NCBI GenBank assembly: GCA_964423525.1
Contig: CAYRFU010000065.1
Location: forward strand, 1 to 23,999
Origin: CAYRFU01 sp964423525
Lineage (GTDB): Bacteria; Vulcanimicrobiota; Xenobia; Xenobiales; JADMJV01
Length of the DNA stretch: 23,999 nucleotides
Direction of reading: 5' to 3'
Under the pieces are notes generated by a model that made no database searches, was not told the origin of the DNA, and saw only the letters and a program-made list of their open reading frames with translations. Below are positions 14,792-21,823 of this stretch, piece after piece. Within the stretch, counting starts at the first letter, position 1; the number at the start of each line of letters is the position of its first letter. Both the position numbers and the translations under genes were made by a program.

Positions 14792-14802
14792 GGGTTCGTC
14801 AA
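14774..14802 (-). promoter_or_regulatory. Candidate sigma-70 promoter of pilM
   Basis: On the minus strand TTGACG (14797-14802, five of six consensus bases) is separated by exactly 17 bases from TAAAAA (14774-14779, four of six). Transcription would start near 14767, giving a leader of about 280 bases before the pilM ATG. It is the best -35/-10 pair found in the intergenic regions inspected. Confidence 0.4.
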
Positions 14803-15016
14803 CCTACTCGACCAATTTCAAATCTCCTCTACCAGGCTCATTTTGATTCTATCGAGCCAGCCGATCCGTCAGCCAACCTCGGATTCAGCCCCAATCAGCC
14901 GCGAGGTCCCGAGGACGCTATCAAGGTGACGCGCCTTGATCCGATGGTGGTGCGCTTCTTCTCCCAGGCGTCTGTGCGGTTCCTCTCACGCTGGGACGTC
15001 CCAATTGCCGGCAGCC

Positions 15017-15871
15017 CTAATAGTAGGGCGGAAAGAGAAAGATATTGAGCCAGCGCTCGCCCCACAGGGCGCAAACAAAAGCGGCCACGGCCATGAAAGT
15101 TCCAAAGGGAATGGGATCCTTTCCCCTCCCCCCGAACAGCATCATGGGAATGGCTACGAAAGCTCCCAACAGAAAACTGCCCATAAAAGCCAAGAAGGCC
15201 ATCCGCCACCCGAGAAAAGCCCCGATCAGAGCCGCGAACTTCACATCGCCACCACCCATAGCCTCCTGCTTGGCGAGCATCAACCCTATGACCTGAATGG
15301 CCCAGAAGAAAGCCAGCCCACCGATGATCCCAAGCAGGGAAGAGAAGGCATTCTGGTAGGCCGGGGAGACTTGGAAAGCAAGCAATTCCAGATCCCCTCT
15401 CAGCGGAACCAAGAAACTCCCCGCCAACCCAAAAAGAACTCCGAAGAGATTGATCTCGTCAGGAATGATCCAGTGATCCACATCCGTAAAAAAGACGGCT
15501 GCACACAAACAAAACAGAACAAAATGGTAGACAAAGAGCCAGGTCAGCCCGCCGTGAAACCAAAACAGCCCGGCCCCGATACTGGCCACGAAGAGCTCGA
15601 TAAGCGCGTAACGTGGGGAGTAACTGGACCCACAAAAAAAGCAACGTCCTCCCAGGGCGACATAAGAGAGAATGGGGATGTTATGCCAAGGCCGAAGTGG
15701 GGTTCCACAAAAAGTGCAGGCTGATGGAGGCAGGACAATCGAACGCTCTAACGGCAGCCTGTAGATAACAACATTCAAAAAACTCCCGGCCAGGGAACAG
15801 AAGAGGAAGGCCACCCCGAGACTGAGAGGATTAGGCTTCGTGTATATCTCTAACAGCAAAGGGTCAATCAC
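15017..15871 (-). CDS. pilD: Prepilin peptidase / N-methyltransferase PilD (A24 family)
   Basis: PilD cleaves the leader of prepilins at the inner membrane and methylates the new N-terminus. The 284 residues contain the full bifunctional layout. GSFLNVVIYRLP is at 29-40. Four cysteines of the N-terminal zinc-binding domain are at 52, 55, 77 and 80 (CTFC and CFFC). The first catalytic aspartate is in FFTDVDHWIIPDEI (Asp130), and the second is in GGGDVKFAALIG (Asp209). Several hydrophobic helices follow. The start is GTG at 15871, with AGAAGG upstream and an in-frame TAG shortly before it, which excludes a longer form. The gene lies after the prepilin terminator, so it needs its own promoter or read-through. 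The substrate is presumably the prepilin encoded just upstream. Confidence 0.95.
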   Translation of the reverse strand: MIDPLLLEIYTKPNPLSLGVAFLFCSLAGSFLNVVIYRLPLERSIVLPPSACTFCGTPLRPWHNIPILSYVALGGRCFFCGSSYSPRYALIELFVASIGAGLFWFHGGLTWLFVYHFVLFCLCAAVFFTDVDHWIIPDEINLFGVLFGLAGSFLVPLRGDLELLAFQVSPAYQNAFSSLLGIIGGLAFFWAIQVIGLMLAKQEAMGGGDVKFAALIGAFLGWRMAFLAFMGSFLLGAFVAIPMMLFGGRGKDPIPFGTFMAVAAFVCALWGERWLNIFLFPPYY

Positions 15872-15929
15872 CCAGTCAACCTTCTACCATCTAGAGGGCA
15901 TTTCTTCTAATCGCAACTCCCCGACTCGC

Positions 15930-15960
15930 AAAAAAAAAGAAGGACCTCGCGGCCCTTCTT
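15930..15960 (-). terminator. Intrinsic terminator of the prepilin gene
   Basis: On the minus strand a stem AAGAAGGGCC / GGTCCTTCTT (9 of 10 pairs) with loop GCGA is followed by a run of seven further T residues (nine in all, the first two pairing in the stem). It starts about 20 bases after the prepilin stop and separates that gene from pilD. Confidence 0.9.
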
Positions 15961-15980
15961 CTTTCTACCGTTAACCGAGT

Positions 15981-16412
15981 CTAGGGACGTTCGATGAGAC
16001 CCTGAACCGCGGTATACTGCGGGTAGTTCGGCTGCGTAATACTCGCACCGGTGTGGTTGGTTCCGCTACACCAGATAGTGTAAGCATCTGGAATAGAGGC
16101 GGAGGTGTAAACGTTGGTGTAGGTGTCCGAACCGGCCGAGGGGCAGGTGGGGATCGTCTTGAGGTAGTTAGGGGTAAGGTTGGCCTGGAATGCACCGTTA
16201 AGGATATAACGGCCAGACCAGTCGGTGGAATACATTTCCAACGCTGTTCCGATGTTCTTGAGGTTCGACTTACAAGCAGTAAGCTGACCTTGGGCGCGGG
16301 CGCGGATAAAGTTCGGGACCAAGATGGCCGCGAGGATTGCGATAATAGCGATGACGATCATCAGCTCGATGAGCGTAAAGCCGCTTTTCCCGCTTCTCAG
16401 TTTGTGAAGCAT
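15981..16412 (-). CDS. Type IV prepilin / PulG-like pilin with N-methylation motif
   Basis: This is the structural subunit candidate of the pilus. The 143 residues begin with a short basic leader (MLHKLRSGKSG). The class III signal follows: cleavage after Gly11, then FTLIELMIVIAIIAILAAILVP, with Glu16 at position +5 and a hydrophobic helix to about 34. The globular part has NLKNIGTALEMYSTD (50-64) and LTPNYLKTIPTCP (79-91), a pattern closer to PulG-type major pseudopilins than to Neisseria or Pseudomonas PilA. Three cysteines (47, 90 and 115) are available, and 90-115 could form a disulphide. A strong Shine-Dalgarno sequence (GGAGGA, about 8 bases) precedes the ATG, and the gene has its own upstream region and terminator, which fits high independent expression. 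Whether it is the major pilin or a minor one cannot be told without other pilin genes. Confidence 0.92.
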   Translation of the reverse strand: MLHKLRSGKSGFTLIELMIVIAIIAILAAILVPNFIRARAQGQLTACKSNLKNIGTALEMYSTDWSGRYILNGAFQANLTPNYLKTIPTCPSAGSDTYTNVYTSASIPDAYTIWCSGTNHTGASITQPNYPQYTAVQGLIERP

Positions 16413-16558
16413 CTCTGCTTCCTCCTCTCCTAGGTAACTGTGTTTTTGGACGAGCCGGCCTCACCGGCTTCTCTATGGGTTATACCCGAATCAAAATGTT
16501 TCGGACACACCCAATCGAGATTTTCCTAGCCAGTTCTTATAGTAGAACAGGTATTCCT
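16413..16558 (-). promoter_or_regulatory. Prepilin upstream region with promoter candidates and 5' hairpin
   Basis: On the minus strand GGGTAT (16482-16487) lies inside a short palindrome, GGGTATAACCC. GGGTAT is the -10 sequence of Bacillus SigB, and the neighbouring gene encodes a SigB/SigF-like factor, but no good matching -35 is present (GTCCGA is the nearest). A hairpin AGCCGG-TGAGG-CCGGCT (16453-16469) would fall near the 5' end of that transcript. A second possible -10, TATAAG (16536-16541), lies in an imperfect palindrome GTTCT/AGAAC (16533-16548) close to the sigma-factor stop. Confidence 0.3.
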
Positions 16559-17344
16559 TCAGAAGATCTCTTTGTTTAGGATTTCTTTGAGTCGACCCAG
16601 AGCCTTTTGCATGACCCTCGAGACCTTCTTGGGGGGCAGATCTAACTCTCCAGCAATTTGACGCTGGGTCAGGTCTTTGTAAAAGAAGAGATAGATAATC
16701 CGTCTCTCCAGCTCTTTGAGCCTATCAAGCGACTGGTGCAAAACGATGCGGTCTTCCACCGGCAGTCGAAAATTTTCGTATTTCTTACGCTTGATCTTCT
16801 CAACCGAAAGTCCGCTGTCCGGGTCCTCGAGATAGGTCGGAGTTTTCGAGCGCAAAAGTTCGACCACGCCCTCTTCATCGATATTCAGCTCCGCCGAAAT
16901 CTCACCAAAGGTTGGCAAGCGATGCTTCTCATGGAGATGCCTCTCAATAAAAGAGGCCAACTGACGGGAAAGCGTCGTCAGCCATCGCGGCCGGCGAATC
17001 GCATCCACCCTATCTCGAATGTAATGGCGGAGTTCACCATGAATACAGTGGGTCGCATAGGTCGCAAAGCGAGCGTTCCGGCCCAGCTCAAAATTGTCGA
17101 CAGCTTTGACCAACCCGATGTAACCAACCTGGACCAGGTCCTCCCATTCAGCTTTGCCGCGGTATCGTCTGACAATGGGGGGCACGAGATGAAGATGCCT
17201 CACTACGATGGCTTCTCGCAGCGAGGGCTCTTCGCTCGAGCGAAGCAACTCGAAAACTTCATACTCATCAGAAAGGCTCAACGAGCGGTCGGGAAGGTCG
17301 ACCGCAGGAGGGAGCAGCTCTTTGAGTAGGTCTTCGGTTTTCAT
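16559..17344 (-). CDS. RNA polymerase sigma factor, sigma-70 family (SigB/SigF/FliA-like group 3)
   Basis: The 261 residues contain region 2 (about 43-112, with WEDLVQVGYIGLVKAVDNF and FATYATHCIHGELRHYIRD), region 3 (about 120-165, RLPTFGEISAELNIDEEGV) and region 4 (about 203-255, with the helix-turn-helix LTQRQIAGELDLPPKKVSRV). Region 1.1 is absent and the size fits group 3 alternative factors such as SigB, SigF, WhiG and FliA. It directs RNA polymerase to a limited promoter set. Its place between the pilC terminator and the prepilin gene suggests that pilus genes are among its targets, as known for cyanobacterial SigF. That is inference. No anti-sigma gene is adjacent. The ATG has no visible Shine-Dalgarno sequence and begins only a few bases after the terminator T-run. 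No better in-frame start was found downstream. Confidence 0.9.
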   Translation of the reverse strand: MKTEDLLKELLPPAVDLPDRSLSLSDEYEVFELLRSSEEPSLREAIVVRHLHLVPPIVRRYRGKAEWEDLVQVGYIGLVKAVDNFELGRNARFATYATHCIHGELRHYIRDRVDAIRRPRWLTTLSRQLASFIERHLHEKHRLPTFGEISAELNIDEEGVVELLRSKTPTYLEDPDSGLSVEKIKRKKYENFRLPVEDRIVLHQSLDRLKELERRIIYLFFYKDLTQRQIAGELDLPPKKVSRVMQKALGRLKEILNKEIF

Positions 17345-17348
17345 CGGA

Positions 17349-17375
17349 CAAAAAACAGGGACGCCGTAGCATCCC
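17349..17375 (-). terminator. Hairpin terminator after pilC, directly before the sigma-factor ATG
   Basis: On the minus strand GGGATGC and GCGTCCC pair (one G-T wobble) around a TACG tetraloop closed by C-G, a stable UNCG-type loop. TG and six T residues follow. It lies about 32 bases after the pilC stop, and the T-run ends only about 5 bases before the sigma-factor start codon. Confidence 0.75.
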
Positions 17376-17407
17376 TTGTGATAAACTCTATTGCGAATGT
17401 TGAGACA

Positions 17408-18634
17408 CTACCCGAGGTTGCCGATGAGCTGGTAGAGGGGTAAAAAGACGGAGATTACGATAAATCCGACAATTCCGCCCATTCCGACAATCATGATCGG
17501 TTCCAACATCGAGGTCAAAGAGGCGAGAAGATACTCGACCTCCGTGTCGTAGAAATCGGAGATTTTCCCGAGCATTGCGTCGAGGTTACCAGTCTCTTCC
17601 CCGACGGCCACCATCTGGGTTACCATCGGAGGGAACATACCGCTTGCGCCCAAAGGCGAGGCGATACTCTCACCCTCACGGATACTCTCGCGAATCTTCG
17701 TCACGGTCATCGCGATAATTTCATTACCTGAAGCTTTACCGACGATTTCCAGGGATTGCATAATCGGAACACCGGAACTCAGGAGAGTGCCGAGCGTTCG
17801 ACAGAAGCGAGAGATGGCGACTTTCTTGTTCAGAAGGCCGAAGACGGGGATATTCAGCTTGAGCAAGTCATACTGCTTCTTACCCACTGGGGTTTGAATG
17901 TAGCGGTTGAGACCCACGAACCCAAGCACTGTAAGGACGAGCACGGGACCCATAACATACGGGTTTCGCGCGCCCTTCGTGATTCCGATCAAGATTTTGG
18001 TCGGTAGGGGTAACTGGAGACTCATACCTTCGAACAATTGCACAAAAGTTGGCAAAATGTAGGTAACCAGGAAGAAAACGATACCGAGGGCCATGACGAG
18101 AATCACAACCGGGTAAGTCAGAGCCGACTTGACCTTCTTCTTCAAGCCGAAGTCTTTTTCCATAAATCCGGCCAAGCGCTCGAGGACTTCGTCGAGCACA
18201 CCACCCATTTCACCGGCTTTCACCATACTGATATACAAAGTGGAGAAAACGCTCGGGTGCTTGGCGAGAGCATTGGAAAGGGTCGATCCCCCCTCAACGT
18301 CTCGCCGCACCTGAACCAGGGTCGCCTGCAGCTTCTTGTCTTCAGTCTGCTCGGAAAGGATATCCAGACAGCGGACCATGGCAAGACCGGCGTTAATCAT
18401 CGTAGCGAACTGACGACTAAACACGGTCAACGCTTGCTCGTTGACCTTTTTCATCTTGTCCAGCCACGCTAAGACGCTGGTTTCACCAGCACCGCCGGAC
18501 TTCTCTTTAATGTGGATGACAGTCATCTTCTGCTCTTGCAGACGTTGCGTTGCCATCCTGACGTTCTGGGCCTCTATCGTATCTTTACGCAGCTGCCCGG
18601 TCGCGTCACGCGCCTCATACTGAAAAACAGGCAT
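17408..18634 (-). CDS. pilC: Type IV pilus inner-membrane platform protein PilC
   Basis: PilC is the polytopic inner-membrane platform that passes the mechanical work of PilB and PilT to the growing or shrinking pilus. The 408 residues match the family. An N-terminal MPVFQYEARDATG leader segment is followed by two T2SSF domains (about 70-195 and 272-397), each with the SRQFATMINAGL / SRFCRTLGTLLSSGVP type start and a GE(E/M)xGxLD motif (141-148 and 346-352). Transmembrane helices are at about 173-196, 226-242 and 379-401. The ATG has a GGAGG site 10 bases upstream. The gene closes the pilB-pilT-pilC unit and is followed by a hairpin terminator. Between it and pilT lies a 163-bp stretch with a micro-ORF. 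Confidence 0.95.
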   Translation of the reverse strand: MPVFQYEARDATGQLRKDTIEAQNVRMATQRLQEQKMTVIHIKEKSGGAGETSVLAWLDKMKKVNEQALTVFSRQFATMINAGLAMVRCLDILSEQTEDKKLQATLVQVRRDVEGGSTLSNALAKHPSVFSTLYISMVKAGEMGGVLDEVLERLAGFMEKDFGLKKKVKSALTYPVVILVMALGIVFFLVTYILPTFVQLFEGMSLQLPLPTKILIGITKGARNPYVMGPVLVLTVLGFVGLNRYIQTPVGKKQYDLLKLNIPVFGLLNKKVAISRFCRTLGTLLSSGVPIMQSLEIVGKASGNEIIAMTVTKIRESIREGESIASPLGASGMFPPMVTQMVAVGEETGNLDAMLGKISDFYDTEVEYLLASLTSMLEPIMIVGMGGIVGFIVISVFLPLYQLIGNLG

Positions 18635-18683
18635 CCGACCCCAACCTCCAAAGGTTTCTTATCAAGAACGAGTCAGCATCTAG

Positions 18684-18749
18684 CTACAGCGAGCTGAGAT
18701 GTCCGGCTACAAGAATGGCTAGCGGAACCAGCCACCAGATCATACTCAT
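18684..18749 (-). CDS. Hydrophobic micro-ORF (21 aa) between pilT and pilC
   Basis: A 21-codon ORF starts at the ATG at 18749 and ends with TAG at 18684, leaving 49 bases to the pilC start. The product begins MSMIWWLVPLAILVAG and is almost entirely one membrane-spanning helix with a short polar end (HLSSL). The main reason to believe it is the near-perfect ribosome-binding site AAGGAGGAGGT (18759-18769), spaced 9 bases from the ATG and stronger than that of several of its full-length neighbours. No other ORF would use this site. It could be a small membrane subunit or modulator of the PilB/PilT/PilC machine, or a leader peptide affecting pilC expression. Both are inference, and no homologue is recognised. 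Confidence 0.55.
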   Translation of the reverse strand: MSMIWWLVPLAILVAGHLSSL

Positions 18750-18758
18750 AATCCGTGT

Positions 18759-18769
18759 ACCTCCTCCTT
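18759..18769 (-). promoter_or_regulatory. Strong Shine-Dalgarno sequence of the 21-aa micro-ORF
   Basis: AAGGAGGAGGT on the minus strand is complementary to the 3' end of 16S rRNA over most of its length. It sits in the pilT-pilC gap with an ATG 9 bases downstream. pilC has its own GGAGG site further on, so this one must serve the micro-ORF. Confidence 0.65.
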
Positions 18770-18797
18770 AGATGTAGCGTTCGGAGCCGATCCGGCT

Positions 18798-19889
18798 TTA
18801 ACCTTTTCGTCCTCCATCGAGCATCCGATTTAGGTCATCCGGATGCATCGTGTTGGACATCGCTTCCTCACGCGTAATCATCTTTCTATTCACCAGGTCT
18901 AACAAAGACTGCTCCATTGTTTGCATTCCGTGCTTGGACCCGGTCTGAATGGCATTATAGATCTGTTGGGTCTTTCCCTCTCTGATAAGGTTTCTCATGG
19001 CCGGAGTGGCGATGAGGACCTCGATAGCGGGAACTCGCCCAACGCCCGAGGCGTGGGGAATAAGCTGCTGAGAGAAGACCGACTCCAACACACTGGATAG
19101 TTGAACTCGAATCTGTTGTTGGTGATGGGGCGGGAACACATCAACAATTCGGTCGACGGTCTGAGCCGCATCGGAGGTGTGCAAGGTTGAGAACACGAGA
19201 TGGCCCGTCTCGGCCGCCGTCAAGGTTCCAGAAATCGTCTCCTGGTCGCGCATCTCACCGATAAGAATGACATCGGGGTCCTCTCGGAGAGAACCCCGCA
19301 GAGCGTTCGACCAACTCAGGGTGTCTTGACCGACCTCGCGTTGGTTGATCATCGATTTCTTGTGAGGATGGATATATTCGATCGGGTCCTCGACAGTGAT
19401 GATATGGAAAGTCTTCTCGCGGTTGATGAGGTCGATCATGCAGGCCAAGGTGGTAGACTTCCCTGCCCCGGTCGCACCGGTGACGAGAACCAAACCGTGA
19501 GGCCTCTGAACAATATCTTCAACCACCTGCGGCAGATTCAGTTCTTCCCTCGTGGCGACCGTGCTTGAGATTGCTCGCAGACAGCAACCGACCACGCCTC
19601 TCTGACGGTAGACGTTGACTCGGAAGCGACCAAAACCTCGAACACCGTGAGAGCAGTCGAGTTCCCAGTTCTTTTCGAACTTCTCTTTCTGCTTGTCGTT
19701 CAGAATACTATAGACGAGACGCTTCGACTCTTCGGGCGCAAGACGGGGATACTCCGTAGGCACCAGTTTGCCATTAATCCTCAAAACGGGAGGAAGGCCT
19801 ACCGTGAGGTGAAGATCTGATGCTCCCCGCTCGACCGTCGTCCGCAGAAGGTCGTCCATCGTAAACCGGAGGGGTTGTGCTAAGGCCAT
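18798..19889 (-). CDS. pilT: Type IV pilus retraction ATPase PilT
   Basis: PilT is the hexameric cytoplasmic motor that depolymerises pili and powers twitching. The 363 residues contain the N-terminal PAS-like domain (about 8-110), Walker A GATGAGKSTT (138-147; the commoner form is GPTGSGKSTT), the Asp box IITVEDPIEY (163-172), Walker B VILIGEMRD (207-215), the His box HLVFSTLHTSDA (230-241) and the PilT-specific AMRNLIREGK (297-306, AIRNLIRE in most PilTs), which is needed for retraction. That last motif and the short N-terminus separate it from PilB. It begins 17 bases after the pilB stop behind a GAGGAG site, so it is co-transcribed with pilB. The Pro-to-Ala and Ser-to-Ala changes in Walker A leave the catalytic GKS/T intact. 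Confidence 0.96.
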   Translation of the reverse strand: MALAQPLRFTMDDLLRTTVERGASDLHLTVGLPPVLRINGKLVPTEYPRLAPEESKRLVYSILNDKQKEKFEKNWELDCSHGVRGFGRFRVNVYRQRGVVGCCLRAISSTVATREELNLPQVVEDIVQRPHGLVLVTGATGAGKSTTLACMIDLINREKTFHIITVEDPIEYIHPHKKSMINQREVGQDTLSWSNALRGSLREDPDVILIGEMRDQETISGTLTAAETGHLVFSTLHTSDAAQTVDRIVDVFPPHHQQQIRVQLSSVLESVFSQQLIPHASGVGRVPAIEVLIATPAMRNLIREGKTQQIYNAIQTGSKHGMQTMEQSLLDLVNRKMITREEAMSNTMHPDDLNRMLDGGRKG

Positions 19890-19906
19890 AGGTTAACTTT
19901 TCTCCT

Positions 19907-21637
19907 CTACATCTCGCCGTCGACGTAAACAACGCGGAGACACTCTTCCATCGTTGTCACTCCACCGAGCGTCTTGCGCAAACCATCGTCCTGCATCGTC
20001 TTCATGCCTTCTTCGATGGCGGCCTGACGAATCTCAGCCGTCGAGGCGCGGTTAAGAATCAAACCTCTGATTCGATCAGAGAGGGTGAATACCTCGTGAA
20101 TTCCGGATCGGCCACGATAGCCTGTCATCTTGCAGTGGTCACACCCCCGGCCGCGGTAGAATTGGATGTCGGAATCTCCGAACATCGCCATACCGAACTT
20201 TCGGATGGCTTCGACGGGTGGGGTAAAGCCCTCTTTGCAGTTGGGACAGATACAACGAGCGAGCCGCTGAGCCAGCACGCCGATGAGAGCCGAGGAGACC
20301 AAGAACGGTTCCACGCCCATTTCGACCAGACGAGAGATAGCACCCGTCGAGTCGTTTGTGTGCAGCGTAGACAAGACAAGGTGACCCGTAAGAGCCGCTT
20401 CGACCGCGATTTTAGCCGTCTCCCCGTCACGAATCTCACCAACCATGATGATATCAGGATCTTGACGAAGGAAAGACTTGAGCGCACTAGCGAATGTCAA
20501 TCCTGCTTTGTTGTTAGTTTGAACCTGGTTAATGCCCGGGATTTGATACTCGACCGGGTCTTCACAGGTAATGATGTTCTTGTCACCACTGTTGAGCTTA
20601 TTGAGACAAGAATAGAGCGTCGTCGACTTTCCGGAACCGGTCGGCCCGGTCACGAGAATCATCCCATAGGGCTTCTCCACGACCGCCTCCCAAAGGGTGA
20701 GATTGTCGTCAGCGAAGCCGAGCTTGTTGAGACCAAGCATAACCGAACTCTTGTCAAGAATACGCATAACCGTCTTCTCGCCGTGAACGGTGGGAATGGT
20801 CGAGACGCGCAAGTCAAACTCGCGACCGTCATGAGTCAAGTGGATCTTACCGTCCTGCGGAACACGCCGTTCAGCGATGTCCATATTGGCCATAATCTTG
20901 ATACGACTCACCATCGGAGCCTGGATGTGCTTGGGCGGACTCATCACGTCGTGCAGAACGCCGTCAACGCGGTAGCGCACCCGAACCGACTTGGCTTCTG
21001 GTTCGATGTGAATATCGGAGGCCTTATCGTTGATAGCCTGGCTGACGATCAGGTTCACCACCCTGACGATGGGCGCCTCGTCGACCATTTCTTTGAGCTT
21101 GTCGAGGGCGATCTCTTCGTCGACGTCGTCTTCAAATTCGAGCGGACCGAAGTCTTGAGCGGAGATGTCTTTCACCGTCTCTTCCACCTCGACCAGGTCG
21201 GTCACACCATACTGGTTGTTGATAGCTTTGATGATCGACTCTTCGGTGGCGATCACCGGATCGATATCAAAACCGGTTATCAAGCGGATATCGTCGATAG
21301 CGATAACGTTGAGGGGGTCAACCATCGCGAGGGTCAGACGATTGTCGTTCTGAGCCACCGGAATGACTTTATAGCGTTGGGCTAGATGTTCCGGCACCGA
21401 CCGGGCCAACTCGGGGTCCAGGTGCATCTCGTCGAGATCGACGAACTTGACCCCCATCTGGGTTCCGAGGGTTTCCACCACATCTTTTTCTGTGACAAAG
21501 CCCATCGAGATGAGGACTTTTTGTAGCGGCTCGCCCGATGCTTCCGCTTTCGCGACTGCTTTGTCGAGCTGCCGTTGGGTAATGAGTTGCTCCTCGACAA
21601 GGAGCTTGCCGAGGTCTTCCTTAGAACTCGCGATCAT
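19907..21637 (-). CDS. pilB: Type IV pilus extension ATPase PilB
   Basis: PilB is the cytoplasmic hexameric ATPase that drives pilus polymerisation. The 576 residues show an N-terminal MshEN/T2SSE_N region (about 8-145) and a catalytic core with Walker A GPTGSGKSTT (331-340), Asp box ITCEDPVEY (356-364), Walker B DIIMVGEIRD (395-404) and His box HLVLSTLHTND (419-429). The four-cysteine zinc motif of PilB/GspE is present (C464, C467, C499 and C502). The N-terminal repeats resemble c-di-GMP-binding MshEN motifs, but the Arg that normally precedes the first LG is Asp8 and the second LG is LQ, so nucleotide binding is doubtful. The ATG has a weak GGAG site. A terminator of the preceding operon lies upstream, so transcription probably begins in the 186-bp gap before pilB. 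Confidence 0.96.
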   Translation of the reverse strand: MIASSKEDLGKLLVEEQLITQRQLDKAVAKAEASGEPLQKVLISMGFVTEKDVVETLGTQMGVKFVDLDEMHLDPELARSVPEHLAQRYKVIPVAQNDNRLTLAMVDPLNVIAIDDIRLITGFDIDPVIATEESIIKAINNQYGVTDLVEVEETVKDISAQDFGPLEFEDDVDEEIALDKLKEMVDEAPIVRVVNLIVSQAINDKASDIHIEPEAKSVRVRYRVDGVLHDVMSPPKHIQAPMVSRIKIMANMDIAERRVPQDGKIHLTHDGREFDLRVSTIPTVHGEKTVMRILDKSSVMLGLNKLGFADDNLTLWEAVVEKPYGMILVTGPTGSGKSTTLYSCLNKLNSGDKNIITCEDPVEYQIPGINQVQTNNKAGLTFASALKSFLRQDPDIIMVGEIRDGETAKIAVEAALTGHLVLSTLHTNDSTGAISRLVEMGVEPFLVSSALIGVLAQRLARCICPNCKEGFTPPVEAIRKFGMAMFGDSDIQFYRGRGCDHCKMTGYRGRSGIHEVFTLSDRIRGLILNRASTAEIRQAAIEEGMKTMQDDGLRKTLGGVTTMEECLRVVYVDGEM

Positions 21638-21733
21638 CTATTGGTTCACTCCGTCCAAAAACCGGGATTCGCCCCCGTCACTTCGCTAGAATTTTGCACA
21701 AACCTGGGGCCGACTGGGGCTTTTGAGGAGCAC

Positions 21734-21761
21734 AAAAAATGAGCCTGTGACGGTATGGCTC
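21734..21761 (-). terminator. Probable terminator of the ruvX-mltG-udk operon
   Basis: On the minus strand GAGCC and GGCTC pair around an 11-base loop and are followed by A and six T residues, about 60 bases after the udk stop. The stem is short, so confidence is moderate. Confidence 0.5.
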
Positions 21762-21823
21762 GCACCAAAACAAACTTTCCACGCAGCCCTAGAAACTCCT
21801 TTAATCCCGGCCTCCACGGCCCT

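Larger units (their letters stand above)
14489..15016. other. 528-bp intergenic region and probable structured pilM leader
   Basis: No ORF with codon-like content or a ribosome-binding site, no tRNA and no recognised riboswitch was found. Several inverted repeats are visible: CTCCCC/GGGGAG (14503-14516) beside the pilM Shine-Dalgarno sequence, CGGTC/GACCG (14537-14552), CTGGGT/ACCCAG (14738-14751), GCGAACA/TGTTCGC (14765-14791), ATCAAGG/CCTTGAT (14920-14940) and the 12-base palindrome TGGGACGTCCCA (14992-15003). The last two lie just downstream of pilD and might mark its 3' end, but neither has a T-run. Confidence 0.55.

Noticed and set aside
14920..15003. Hairpins after pilD read as an intrinsic terminator
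   Set aside because: The ATCAAGG/CCTTGAT stem and the TGGGACGTCCCA palindrome are not followed by T-runs on the minus strand, so termination is not supported.
14936..15724. A 262-codon plus-strand open frame opposite pilD
   Set aside because: It is antisense to a prepilin peptidase with complete catalytic and zinc motifs, and its product is Pro/Lys/Gln-rich with no domain.
16413..16558. A sigma-54 (-24/-12) promoter before the prepilin, as in Pseudomonas pilA
   Set aside because: No GG-N10-GC element matching TGGCAC/TTGCA was found on the minus strand here or before pilB.
20096..21385. A 429-codon open frame on the plus strand opposite pilB
   Set aside because: It is exactly antisense to a clear PilB with all catalytic motifs, shows no family motifs or ribosome-binding site, and reflects codon bias of the real gene.
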